Shown: positions 42,001-52,335 of the stretch, piece by piece
Layout: each line of letters starts with the position of its first letter
How positions within the stretch are numbered: position 1 is the stretch's first letter
Assembly (NCBI RefSeq): GCF_918797505.1
Contig: NC_092797.1
Location: forward strand, 54,658,157 to 54,722,156
DNA from: Bemisia tabaci
Lineage: Eukaryota > Arthropoda > Insecta > Hemiptera > Aleyrodidae
Direction: 5' to 3'
Length of the DNA: 64,000 nt
The notes under the pieces: generated by a model
Databases searched by the model: none
The model's input: only the letters and a program-made list of their open reading frames with translations
What the model was told of the DNA's origin: nothing
Program-made: the position numbers and the translations under genes

Positions 42001-42236
42001 CAACGGTGAAACTACCAGACCACGTATTGCGTTTGCGGTCTTTAATATTCTCCCCTTGCTTTTTATTTTTTTGAAGTAGAACAAATCAATATCTTTACTT
42101 GAAATTCTCAGAGAGTCAAAGAGAAGAAAGAACACGGAAAATATCAAGAATTGACGTTGAGTATTTTGCCAATTAAAAATTAAAGTATGGCGGGAAGTTG
42201 CAAACCGAGATACGTGGTCTGGTAGTTTCACCGTTG
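42001..42236. mobile_element. 236-bp MITE with perfect 26-bp terminal repeats
   Basis: Begins CAACGGTGAAACTACCAGAC and ends in the exact inverse (42211-42236). The Transib element sits at its left edge: the first five bases of this MITE are the Transib target duplication. Its own target duplication could not be fixed. Confidence 0.8.
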
Positions 42237-42459
42237 ATAAATAATCGCAACCAGGGGCTACAGACTTGATACATTCTTTATCATACTCAAAATAAATGGT
42301 ACATTTATTCTTATCGCAGTAAAGAAAATACACAATTCTATAAGCATTCACTCGAGGTTTTTGAAGAAAATTATAACCGTCGAAAGTATCAGCACTATCA
42401 TCACCTTCGGGCCGAACTATCACAAGCGCCATGCGACGGTTCAAAATGTCACCCGTCAT
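42237..42459 (-). CDS. truncated ORF with FLYWCH-like zinc-finger segment
   Basis: From ATG at 42459 about 74 codons precede the MITE; the 179-codon frame is longer only because it reads through the MITE into the Transib end. The order FDGYNF, then YFLYC, four residues, C, then a hydrophobic stretch resembles the FLYWCH finger (GY-F, YW-C, C, H-x-H). The final H-x-H ligands appear as CDY, so the finger looks degenerate. FLYWCH domains are known from DNA-binding proteins and some transposases. A second, shorter homologous start lies head to head at 42638. Expression is unknown. Confidence 0.35.
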
Positions 42460-42507
42460 TTTATTTTTTAACAGAGAAATTGTTCAACGAGGCTGTTCGA
42501 CCGTTTC

Positions 42508-42543
<36 letters not shown>

Positions 42544-42700
42544 GAAAATTTAGTGAAACTTTCGAACAGCCTCGTTGAATAATTGCTCTGTTTAAAAATA
42601 ACAGATTCAACCAACAATTACTCTGTAAAGAAATAAAATGGCGACGGAAATTTTGAAACGTCGCATGGCGATTGTGATACATTGGCTGGAAGGTGACAAC
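42412..42700. repeat. inverted pair of gene starts around a poly-T run
   Basis: The left arm (minus strand) and right arm (plus strand) share about 120 bp: AGTGAAAC..TCGAACAGCCTCGTTGAA, then CTCTGTT, then AAAATG and a coding-like start. Translations are MTGDILNRRMALVI and MATEILKRRMAIVI. The right arm has an extra 32-bp duplication in its leader. The centre is a run of about 30 T (42510-42539). Similarity stops at GAAGGTGA, which could be a splice donor. Confidence 0.6.
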
Positions 42701-42736
42701 ATATTCTTGCATTTTTATAGTTCCTCGCAAGTTTGA
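42638..42736 (+). pseudogene. broken homologue of the minus-strand ORF
   Basis: ATG at 42638 opens MATEILKRRMAIVIHWLEGD and stops after 32 codons. The first 20 residues match the minus ORF start; the FLYWCH-like part is missing. Either a truncated copy or a first exon whose donor is at GAAG/GTGACA. Confidence 0.35.
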
Positions 42737-42739
42737 CAG

Positions 42740-43173
42740 CTCTGCACCACGAAGCTCAGGTACTCGCCGGCGCCTCTCAGTCAACGGTAAACACTCTGTT
42801 CAAGTCTACTCTGTCTGGTGCACAAACGTTTAGTGATGGATATTACTTTCACAAACTCCTCGCTTTTTATCGTGATGTGTTTTCTCGGCTCAGCCCTCCT
42901 CGCTCAATCTCCTATTGGTTGCAGCGATAAATGCAAGTGCTATTAACTGCTACTATTGGTGCCTTTAGTGATCCAGCCTAGCCCTCGCATCGGCCGCAGG
43001 TGCCGATTTCATTTAATGGTCGTTTCGGGTGAATCTGTAATTTTTCAGATGAGCCCTCGGATACATGATTTTTTATGGATTTTAAGGCTCCTGCTTAAGC
43101 AGTAACGGTACTCACGAGTTAGTCACAGTGTGTTATCTTTATTAAAAATTATTGCGAATAGCCGACTCGTGCT
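42740..43173. other. nothing recognised
   Basis: Moderately GC-rich at 42740-43000, no ORF of note. Confidence 0.35.
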
Positions 43174-43456
43174 GCGGGCCGATTATTGAAATTGATAGAC
43201 AAAGCTATATAGACATTTAAGACAAAAGGAATATGGAGGGATCCTATTGGTGGTAGCGGGTAGTTGCAATGGACAAAGGAGGTATATAATTAATAGACAA
43301 ACTAACGGCAACCCATCAGAGACCCTATAGTTAGTCCATCGTTTTCTCCCTTAGTTTACATGTAGGAATCACACATTGCAGCCAATAAAATCGCTCCTTA
43401 CTCCCTCTGTCTTCTTTGTCTATTGCTTCGTCTATCAATTTCAATAATCAGCCCGC
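43174..43456. mobile_element. GCGGGC-type MITE, complete copy
   Basis: 283 bp from GCGGGCCGATTATTGAAATT to TTTCAATAATCAGCCCGC. Best uninterrupted reference copy in the window. Inner GGATCCTATTGGTGG and AATTGATAGACAAAGC / GCTTCGTCTATCAATT. Confidence 0.8.
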
Positions 43457-44388
43457 TGGCGAGGTTTGAATATCCATAAATATTGATTGTTGCAGGTACG
43501 GTTCTATAGGCAAAATTCTCTGGTACCAACTCGCGAGGATTGCCACAGTCCGGAAATGAGCATACTACTTTTTAACGGTTATGGGTCCAAGAAAAGAACC
43601 GGTTCCCTAGAAAGACGGTTCGTCTAGTTTCTATTGGTCCTCCTTCAAGGCCGCAAGCTCAGGAAGCGGAAATTCCGTCGAGCATAGTTGATAAGCTCTT
43701 ATAATTGCATGATCCCTAATGGCGACAACTTATGATAGGTACACAGCTATGAGGCAAAATCGAGTGGGAAGAGCATAGACAGGCGGACGGTCCATAAGAA
43801 AATTGCATGTTAATGCATGATAGAAACATCGAAAACTTCCAAATTCGACTCAAGCATGATAATTTAGAGTTTTTCTGCGTTTGTTCATTCAAACGCCCTA
43901 CTTACAAAAAAAACAAAAGTCTCCTTGGGTTAAATAGAAGACTGCAGAGGTCTCCGAGTTCATTCTATTAATATTTCAGCGTTGATGAAACTTCATAATT
44001 TGAAAAGTATCTTTCAACATTTCATTTATTTCAGAGGTTTTCGGCAATATGTCTTTTGGACCGCGATTAGCAGAAAGGAACCAAGCCGCATCAGCTTTTG
44101 CCAAATTTTATTGGGTGATTTATTTTTGTATACCGCCTTTGCGATCGTTTCGACCCCCCCCCTCGATACAATAACCGAGTCCCCTAGTTCCTTACCGAAA
44201 AGTGACTACCGCGAACTTCTGAGATTTTCCAAAGCGTGTAAAAAGTTTACTAATCCGTCAATAATAATGATTAAAATTTGTTTCTCATTCTGGGGCTCGC
44301 TAGTTTATGTGTAATGAATACCAAGAGTCTACGTTTCTTGGTTTTTTTTAAAAAAACCTTAGAATGGGGCGCGCTGATTTAAAATATG
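43457..44388. other. nothing coding; one solo MITE end
   Basis: 44058-44120 is a solo end of the GGACCGCG family (GGACCGCGATTAGCAGAAAG). The rest is unassigned. Confidence 0.4.
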
Positions 44389-44450
44389 CATATATAAGCG
44401 GAAGCAAGCGAACTGATTCGAGGATGGCTGACCAGTTCGGCACTCCTTGA
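44389..44450 (+). promoter_or_regulatory. candidate TATA-box promoter
   Basis: GCATATATAAGCGG at 44388-44401 is a good TATA box about 60 bp before the ATG at 44451. An upstream short ORF (ATG at 44423, eight codons) precedes it. No clear initiator at the expected distance. Confidence 0.3.
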
Positions 44451-44570
44451 ATGAGAATTTCACTCACTCCGTTTTGTTCACAACGTTGCTTTGACATATC
44501 TCCACAACACTGTTATCCTTTTCAAAAGTTGGTACTCCTTGCTCTGATAGCCGGGGCCACCAGGATAGTG
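44451..44570 (+). CDS. possible first exon with signal-peptide-like segment
   Basis: 40 codons from ATG end exactly at a strong GTAAGT donor (44571). The second half, KLVLLALIAGATRIV, is hydrophobic like a secretion signal. The first 25 residues are Cys- and aromatic-containing, which is unusual for a leader, so the true start may differ. I see no second exon downstream within the window. Chance remains a real possibility. Confidence 0.25.
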
Positions 44571-44948
44571 GTAAGTGCAATCTGTGATGAGCCTCGAGAC
44601 TCATTAGACCATTTGCTAAACGTGGCTCATACAGGAGTCCACTAAGCCCTCTCGTCCCCACGCTCCTGATCACTGCGTCGGCGTCACGAAGAACAATGGG
44701 CCTTGGGTCCCAACGCGGCCGATACCCGTACCCCAATTACTCACGCTTCATTAACCATTTCACCGTCACGCTAGGATTCATCCAATTTTCAAAAAAAATT
44801 GTTTCGCATGTATTTAGCAATTTTTTTCCTTACTCTCCGTTAAAACACAAATAAAAAGAGACCTCATTCATAAAAATCGGCCGAATAGAAGAGAAGTTAC
44901 AGTAATCGAAATCCGAAGAAATCAACAAAACCTCGACTCCTCGATACG

Positions 44949-46529
44949 AAAAATAAAATGAAGGGGAAAAAAAGAAAGTATAAATTACAATTAAATATAA
45001 TTGACCTCAAAATTTGACAAACAATTCATTTATATACCTAACGCTGAAAAAACTGGGAGAAATTACAAAAAATTTGCCTCTTGCAAGGGGCTTCTTTGTA
45101 AGAATTTTGACCTGAAGACAACGGTCGAATAACAGCAGTACTCCATACAATACACGGTGTGCCTGAACGAGTTAAACATTTTTCATACGTCCAAATCGAA
45201 AAATCTTTATATTTTTAACTACAATGTTTCTTGAATCGTTTAAGCAAAAAAAAAAAAAAAAAAAATTCCGTCGAGATTCTGGAACGCAAAGGCGCTTTAA
45301 AAGTATTCTGGGGCTATAATAGCTAAATCACCGGTAGTAAATTCGTTATATTATTAAAAAGAAATTGACTCCATAGTTTAATTCCTTAGTTTCTTGAATA
45401 CGATTATTTTAAGCACTTAAACATTTATACCACCAATTTTAGCCATGGGGTGATTTCCTGAGAGCCGATAATATCACGAATTTCTCATAGAACCCCTCAA
45501 CAGTGGCTTGCTTTTTTGGCAGCCGATTCGGCCATCGAACCGGAGTTTAAATGGAAGCTGATAATAACCCAAAGCTCTGAGAAAAATTTTGAGATGAGTA
45601 TAAGAACGGTTTGTTGTAAGTAGCGAGGAGAGGCGGGCAAAGCGGCTAAAATCCTATCTAATTTTTACAGTTTTTCTGTTGAATTAATGTTGCCGCGGGC
45701 TTCTGACTGTCCACACATAGTTCTGTTCAGCATATCGATACATAAGTATTTACATTTTACATACGTAGAATCTAATTTTCACGTCGGGGAGTTGACATAT
45801 TTTGATTTTTTCGATTTTATACGGAAAATTGATGGTTTTTCGGGATTGAAATTATTATTGTTTCATGAAAAATAAATGCACCCAAAATGACTATAGCATA
45901 TTGATTCTTACACATTTGCACTCACAAAATTGGTTGGTAAATTCAACGAGTGGGTGCATCGACCTGGTATATCAAGTTTCTGCAATTTTTTACGGCAAAT
46001 CAGTAGATTTTCGGGATGTAGATTGCTTACTTTCAATTCATGAATGAATAAAGCAACGACATGGTTGAACTTCTTTGCATGGAAAGACGTTTAAAATAAC
46101 AAAATCAAGACGTATTTAATGCAATTGCATTTATATCGAGTCAATTTCTTTTCAATAATATAACGGGATTTTTACTACCGGTGATTTGGGTATTTTAGCC
46201 CCAAAATACCTTTAAATCGACTTTATCTTCTAGGAGTTCGACAGAATTTTTCCTTTCTTCGCTTAAATTATTCCGTAGCACTTTTCTTCAAGAATCTGAT
46301 AAGATTTTGCTTGAGGCAGATCAAAAAACTTAAATTCGATCGAATAGCTTTCTACTTTCACAATACACGGTCTCGTCAAGGTGCGTCTTTGACCTCGCAG
46401 TGTTGGATCGTGAATTCTCTTTTTATGCTGTTTGCCTATTTTGAAATCTCTGTAAATGAAAACTAAAGGGGTTGATATGTGCGAGTTAATGACGCGCCTT
46501 ATCAACACATTGTGTTGGAGTTCACTGCT
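44949..46529. repeat. dispersed repeat family A, copy 2
   Basis: Direct copy of 1-1279 with scattered substitutions and indels, about 45 kb away, in the same orientation. It carries an extra segment near 45160-45340 with a 20-bp A run. After the shared end it runs into a partial GGACCGCG element (46530-46711) instead of the minisatellite-like tail of copy 1. No intact ORF is supported. Confidence 0.75.
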
Positions 46530-46711
46530 GTTTTACATTTCGGTTGTGCGGATTTTTGTACTTTCAGTGAATTTTCTGCATAGCACGAGGCAAGTTCCGT
46601 AACATTTTCAGAAGAACCCACGCAAATGTTCTCTTGTAAAAAATGGAATTGCCCTGTTAAATCTTGCAATAGCCGTTGTGGCTTGGTTCCTTTCTCCTAA
46701 ACTCGGTCCAT
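46530..46711. mobile_element. partial GGACCGCG-type MITE
   Basis: Retains the inner TTGTGCGGATTTTTG part and the right end TGGCTTGGTTCCTTTCTCCT..CGGTCC; the left end is replaced by family A repeat. Confidence 0.6.
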
Positions 46712-46918
46712 TTTGATGGTTCTATATTTTATCTCGGCCAACGTTGGAAGTGTAATTCCACTACCAAAATAGGTATACGGAAATAGGAAATAGGAATAGG
46801 AAACGGCAAAAATAGGAATTTATTCAACAGACATTGTACAACTTAAACTTATACCTGTAATATTGGATTGCAAAGAGACGTAGGTAATTGTCATGCCAAA
46901 AAACATGAATACTAAGTG

Positions 46919-47173
46919 GATCGCATTTAGCAAAAAGGAACCAGCACGATTACAGTGTTTCCAAAATCGAGCAAATTCTTATTTCCTTTTAAAAATACTT
47001 AATATACGTACAGTATTGAAATTTACACAATTATTTTCCTTTAAGATTAACGATTTTTTGTGGGAAGCAAAAACTATTGGCCATTCTTAAAATTTTTCTA
47101 GATCATTATGAAGAAGCAAAATTTTTACAACACTGTAATTGCGCTTGTTCCTTTTTGCTAAATGCAATCCAAA
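46919..47173. mobile_element. MITE, GCATTTAGCAAAAAGGAAC variant
   Basis: GTGGATCGCATTTAGCAAAA mirrors TTTTTGCTAAATGCAATCCA; ATTACAGTGTT / AACACTGTAAT inside. Confidence 0.65.
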
Positions 47174-47394
47174 TGGAGCTAACATATTTTGCATTCCTGA
47201 ACAAGTCGCATAAAAGAACGCGATTGGGAAACCTGGTACCTCACAAGTCGTGCCCTCTGCAAGACGCCTGCAATTTTCCATGTAGGCAATCTGCACGAGC
47301 GAGGAGAACGAATAGTTGCTGATTTCAACGAAGGGTGAATTTTTGTAGGGTGCCAACGGCTCTGTCGATGAAAGTCACCACTGAAGGAAGAATC

Positions 47395-47641
47395 TGCCGT
47401 GCTAACCAAGAACGCCGTAAATCCATCAAGATTTTCCCTCGTTTTTTGGAACTTAACACTTTATAAAACATAAACCATTTTACCCACGCACCTTAGATTT
47501 TCAGGTTAAGTTTTTGACAGTACTTGCAAAATAATTCTGTGAAAAACATTGTCCCAAGGTACACAAGTTGTTCTGCTGTAATACATTTGCTTCCAAAAAA
47601 ATGTAGAGCGGCGTTTGCGACATTTTTGCGTTGCACGGCAG
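47395..47641. mobile_element. diverged CTGCCGTGCTAA MITE
   Basis: CTGCCGTGCTAACCAAGAACG at the left and GCGTTGCACGGCAG at the right; length fits the family but the middle is strongly diverged. Confidence 0.45.
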
Positions 47642-47950
47642 GAATCTTCTCGTAGTAACTATAACTAATAATCTTGTTGATCAGAAAACGAGGGGCTCTA
47701 ATCGGTGTCGACGTGGATGACCTGGACGTGAACGTCGTCTCGGAGCTTGGAGAGTGCTCTTCATCCGCTCGTTTAAAGTAAAAGTAAAGTGAAGTAAAAA
47801 ACATTCCGGACGTGATTTATTTAGCGTGGCCGCCACCGTCCACGACCTTCGTCCTTTCAATTTTGTTTGGAATCTCTCGTGTTGCCAAATTCATAAGCTC
47901 GATTTTTCTCCGTTTTGTTCAGTTGCACCCTCAAGCAATACCTACTATCA

Positions 47951-48175
47951 CACTGGGGGAAAAAAACACATTGGATCCAGACTCTTAAAAACATCGAAGA
48001 GAAAAAATACTCTTGATTCAATCGGATTTTTGCTTAAATCAAGAACAAAGCCTCTCAATTTGAGCGGATTTCTTTTTGATTTAAGCTTAAATCTGATTGA
48101 ATCGAGAGTATTTTTTCTTGTCAATGTTTTCAAGAGTCTCGACTCTAGATCCAATGTGTTTTTTTTTTTCGAGTG
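47951..48175. mobile_element. CACTGG-type MITE
   Basis: Begins CACTGGGGGAAAAAAACAC, ends TTTTTTTTTTTCGAGTG. Strong similarity over its full length to 11387-11617. Confidence 0.75.
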
Positions 48176-49208
48176 CAGAAATTCATTTTTTGACTTACCA
48201 AGTGTTGCCATCGATTACTTCCATAGGAGAGCTTCCTTTGCGGCATCAATGCGCAACACTTGACTTAACAGCCATCACTTGGAGCCTCACTTTCAACGTG
48301 TGTCCCGGACTTGAGGAATTCCGATTCAAGAAACAAACAGGCGAATTGTATCAACATTGTTCGAATACTATACGGAATAATGTGTTTGTTTACAATTCAA
48401 CCATCGAAACTGCCATGTAAAACTAAGGCGCAGCCTTCAAATCAGTTTATCCAACAATTGAGGACTATTTCGGTAAAAAGGTGTAAGAGACTTGCGATGC
48501 GGCTAAGATTGTCCAATTTCTAGAGCGTTTGCTGCAGATGAAATGCATTCACAGTCGAATTATACTTTCTTACAATAGTGAGAGGGAACTCGGAGCAGAT
48601 TCAAGGAAAAATTCATAGCAGAACGGTTGGATGAGTTACTTACAACTAGAGAATTACGTTGCGCAATTTTAGCAGCATTGGAAGTCTAATAGGCCCTTTT
48701 ATCGAAAAATTCCTCGATTTTTTTTAACGCGAATATGGAAGGATCCCTCTCTAAGCATCATCTACCGAGAATGTTCGGGGTATCTCACGATGGCAGCGCT
48801 GGAGTCGGAGCGGGAACCAGTTCCATTGGCGATGCCAGCGAAAGATTAGGATGAGACCGGTCTCGCTCGTCAGCGTCAGTCGATGCGCATGGGCCCTGAC
48901 CGTGGGTAATTTATCGGCGCCCTCCGCCCTCCTCCGTACTTCACGCCGGGCGCTCCGCGCTGAGGGATGGCGGGCGTCCGCGCTTTCCAAGGGACAGGTA
49001 CTGCTTTCCAGCCGGACGGATAGGCCCGACCAGCTGTCTTTCCGCTGTCCGATGGCCTTCTCCGGTAAATATCCACCGATCAAGGTCACTCCCCCCCTCC
49101 CGCAGTACGCAGCCCCTCCCGCTATCCACCTCTGGAGTCCGAGTTCATTCTCAGATCAACCGAAATTGCCATGATCGAAATTGCCATTGGGAGTGGGGTT
49201 GCTGGAAA
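48176..49208. other. unassigned, with GC-rich block at 48840-49135
   Basis: The GC- and CpG-rich block carries overlapping ORFs on both strands (up to about 110 codons), none with a family resemblance. Could be a promoter region or fragment; no exon proven. Confidence 0.35.
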
Positions 49209-49582
49209 TTTGGACGTATTTCTGCCGAACGGAACTCGAGGTGGAAAATAAGGGGTGTGCTGGTTAGTTGAGAACCGTAAGAATGAATGGGAATTATGAA
49301 GCGCCAGTGACGGCAATGGCAACGAAGCCATCTCCGTTGTCACTCGTGCTCGGCTTTAACTCATGAGCCCTGTCCGAAACCTTATTTTCCCATTCCTACG
49401 GCTCATGATTGCCGTAATCAGTTGGCACATAGTTCTGTATGACAGAATGTAAAATCCCGCTTTTCCATTTCTGCAAAAGGGAATCACGCTCATTTTGACA
49501 TTGTTTCTAATGCAACTTTCTAGAGCATATCTCATCCTCTCAATCCGCCAATATTTCCGTCTGGCAAAAATACGCGCGTCCA
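49209..49582. mobile_element. GGACGTATTTCTGCCGAACGG element
   Basis: GGACGTATTTCTGCCGAACG at the left, GTCTGGCAAAAATACGCG at the right, inner CTCATGAGCC / GGCTCATGA as in 15529-16306. Confidence 0.65.
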
Positions 49583-49949
49583 TTTCTGCTCAAGAGAAAA
49601 AGATAAGAGCTGGGTGGAGAGGCCTCTGTATGCCATAGGGGGTAGTTTTTTTTTTATTTTTTTTTTTTTATTTTTTTTTTTGACAAGAGGAGTAAACACA
49701 TACCTGGTAAAAATTGGCGATAAGAGCTGCGTTTCAAAATACCATAGGAATTCTTATAGCCGGCTAAAGAAGGCTAAAGAAAAGCATATAGCTGGCTGTA
49801 GAATGCGGAGAAAATCATACGGCCGGCGGCTATACGAAGCGATAAAAAATTATGCAGCCGGGCTATAGTTTCCTATCGCCGGGCTTTACACTTTATCGCC
49901 TGGCTGTTGCTTTTTCGCCATCGATTATAATAGGCTAATAGAAATTCGT
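49583..49949. repeat. poly-T runs and GGCTATA/TATAGCC-rich segment
   Basis: T runs at 49648-49681, then many CCGGC/GCCGG and CTATAG motifs. ACTTTATCGCCTGGCTGTTGC at about 49898 recurs at about 50526, bracketing the hairpin repeat copy. Confidence 0.5.
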
Positions 49950-50450
49950 GTGCTTTGGAAATCATTAAGTTTGATACGGAACCACCTTAATATTTACAAA
50001 ACACACATTATATTTTCCTTTAATACATATTGTTTTTTATGAATACAAAAACAAGAACAAAGAAACAAAAAAAAAGAAAATAAGAACAATCCTTACAGGA
50101 TGTGCGAACATTTCAAAATCATAAGTTGAATAACGCTGACTCCGCCAGATTAAATATTAGAGCCTAACACAAAGCGGAGCGGCGACGCACTGGCGCCTAC
50201 AAACCTAACAGGGATACTTCACGCATTGCGCAACGTGTGAAGTATCCCTGTTAGGTTTGTAGGCGCCAAAGCGCGTTTCGTACTAGCTGCCCGCCTGCCG
50301 CGCCGCAGCGTGCCACGGCGCTTGAAGCAACTATTTCACACCAGAGGTATTGCACAGTATCATACGAAACTGAGGGCGCTCTAATATATTAGGAATGGCT
50401 GGCATCCATCAAAAGTACGGAGCTTTCCTCGCAAAATGAAGCAAGATACT
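49950..50450. repeat. hairpin repeat family, copy 3
   Basis: Full-length relative of 13219-13666. Its core hairpin 50191-50268 has stems TGGCGCCTACAAACCTAACA / TGTTAGGTTTGTAGGCGCCA shared with copy 1 rather than copy 2 in the variable bases. Confidence 0.75.
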
Positions 50451-50938
50451 ACTACTAAAAGAGAGCAGTAGTCCAAAAACTCACTAAGTCCTAGCATCCG
50501 TAATTAGTAACGTTTAGCATGTATACTTTATCGCCTGGCTGTTGCTTAATCGCCTTCTGCATACTTCCATGATGGAATTTAGGACGCACAGCAAATAAAT
50601 TTTAATGCTAGAAATTGGCGGAAAATTTCACTCTATATACAACTCTTTAGTGGAATGATACCTCTGAGGGATATTCTTTTTGAACGTAAAGTTTTGCTTA
50701 TTACGGCTTTCTCATAAACATTTTTTTATAGATACAAAGATAACAAACACACGAACATAAGACTAATTTTTCGGTTGTATAAAGCTGAGTCGGTAATTTC
50801 ATCTAAATTAGATCAGTCGAATTTTGAAGCAAACCATATGCCAAAAATTTGATCGCTGCAGCTTTCTTGGTTACAATAACATGTCAGTATACCCACAGTC
50901 AAGATACCATTGCAATGTCTCTAGAATATCGTGTTCCA
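50451..50938. other. nothing recognised
   Basis: AT-rich apart from the recurring TTTATCGCCTGGCTGTTGCT at about 50528. Confidence 0.35.
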
Positions 50939-51212
50939 GCGGGCTGATTGTTGAAATCGTTAGACAAAGCTATAGAGAATAGAAGACAAAAAGGTTATGG
51001 AGGGATTCTGTTGATGGAAGCGGGTGGTCGCAATGGACAAAGGAGGTAGGTAATAGACTCACTAACGGCGAATCACGAGAGACCCATTGGTTAGTCCATC
51101 ATTTTTCCCTTTAGTCTATAAGAACCACACATTCCTACCAATAGGAACGCTCCCTACTCCTTATGTCCTCTTTGTCTTATCGCCTTGTCTATCAATTTCA
51201 ACAATCAGCCCA
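50939..51212. mobile_element. GCGGGC-type MITE
   Basis: From GCGGGCTGATTGTTGAAATC to TTTCAACAATCAGCCCAC; one terminal base differs. Confidence 0.7.
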
Positions 51213-51279
51213 CAGGTTCCTGAAAAGGAGCTAAAACAGGTCATTATTTTTGGAAGCTTATTTTCACTGAGAAAACGGC

Positions 51280-51760
51280 TGTGGGTTGGTTAAATGGGCG
51301 GATGGCTGAGCATGAGGCCGGGTGCGGACTCGCGGAACCAACTTGGAGTTTCCCCGCTCACGTCAGACGTCAGACGTCGCGTCGTGGCTTGGCGTGCGTC
51401 TGGGCAAATGGAGGAGGAACCGCGAGCGGGGCGAGGAAGAGAAATCCAAGAAAAGCGAATTCGGGCGGGCCGCCGGGCCGGGCTGGGGTCGGACCCAGAA
51501 GGAGGATATACCTCTGATTAGCATTCACCGTTTCATTGAGCACGAAGAAAGTGCGCGAGAATTTAGACATTTCTTGAAAGATGCAGCCGCCGAGGCGCCT
51601 AGGAGTTATTGGACTCACTCCCGGTCCAACGACGACGACGACGACGACGACGACTACGACAGCGGCGGTGGCGGTCGGCGAGGACGCGCGCAGGCGACGC
51701 CAACCCAGAGCAGTCGAGTTTCGAAAGTGATATGTAAAATATTGTCATGCAATGCAGTTT
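51280..51760. other. GC-rich block with (GAC)n microsatellite
   Basis: CpG-rich with (GAC)n at about 51628-51653. On the minus strand an initiator-like ATCACTTTCG near 51730 is followed by about 110 bp of GC-rich leader-like DNA and a GTGAGT donor near 51625, which would suit a non-coding first exon. It has the right strand to serve the gene at 10-36 kb, but nothing links them. Confidence 0.3.
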
Positions 51761-51879
51761 GAGATTCTGCCAGAATTCGTAATTTCTCCGCAGGCCGGCC
51801 GCTCGGCTCCAAGTCCCGTTTACAATAAAAAACTACCAATACTACGCATTCCTCCCAACTATACTCCTGAGAGTATATT

Positions 51880-52335
51880 AGAAGAAAAGAAGAAGAAGAA
51901 GAAAAAAGAAGAGAAGAGAAGAGGAGGAGAAAAAGAGGAGAAGAAGAAGAAGAAGGAGAGGAAGAAAGAAGGAGGAAGGAGAAGAAGAAGGAGGAAGAAG
52001 AAGGAGAGGAGGAAGAAGAAGGAGGAGGAGAGAGAAGGAGGAGGAGAGAAGGAAGGAGAAGGAGAGGAGAGAAGGAGAGGAGAGAAGGAGAGGAGAGGAG
52101 AAGGAGAGAGGAGAGGAGAGAAGGAGGAGGAGAGGAGAAGGAGGAGGAGAGGAGAAGAGGAGGAGGGAAGGAGAGGAGGGAGAAGGAGGAGAGGAGGAGG
52201 AGGAGGAGAAGGAGGAGAAGGAGGAGGAGGAGAGGAGAAGGACGAGAAGAAGGAGAAGGGGACGGAGGAGGAGAAGAATAAGGACAAGAAGAAGGAGGGA
52301 AGAAGAAGAAGAGGCAGAAGAAGTAGAGAAAATTA
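51880..52335. repeat. long purine tract (GAA/GGA), about 455 bp
   Basis: Plus strand almost purely A and G. ORFs here (Lys/Glu/Gly-rich on plus, Ser/Pro/Leu-rich on minus) follow from composition. Such a mirror-rich purine strand can form triplex DNA. Confidence 0.9.

Noticed and set aside
41920..42459. 179-aa minus ORF as one intact gene
   Set aside because: Its second half reads through a MITE (42001-42236) and into the Transib end; only about 74 codons can be original.
48751..49174. Overlapping GC-rich ORFs on both strands as genes
   Set aside because: No recognisable motif, no splice context, and open frames on both strands point to base composition.
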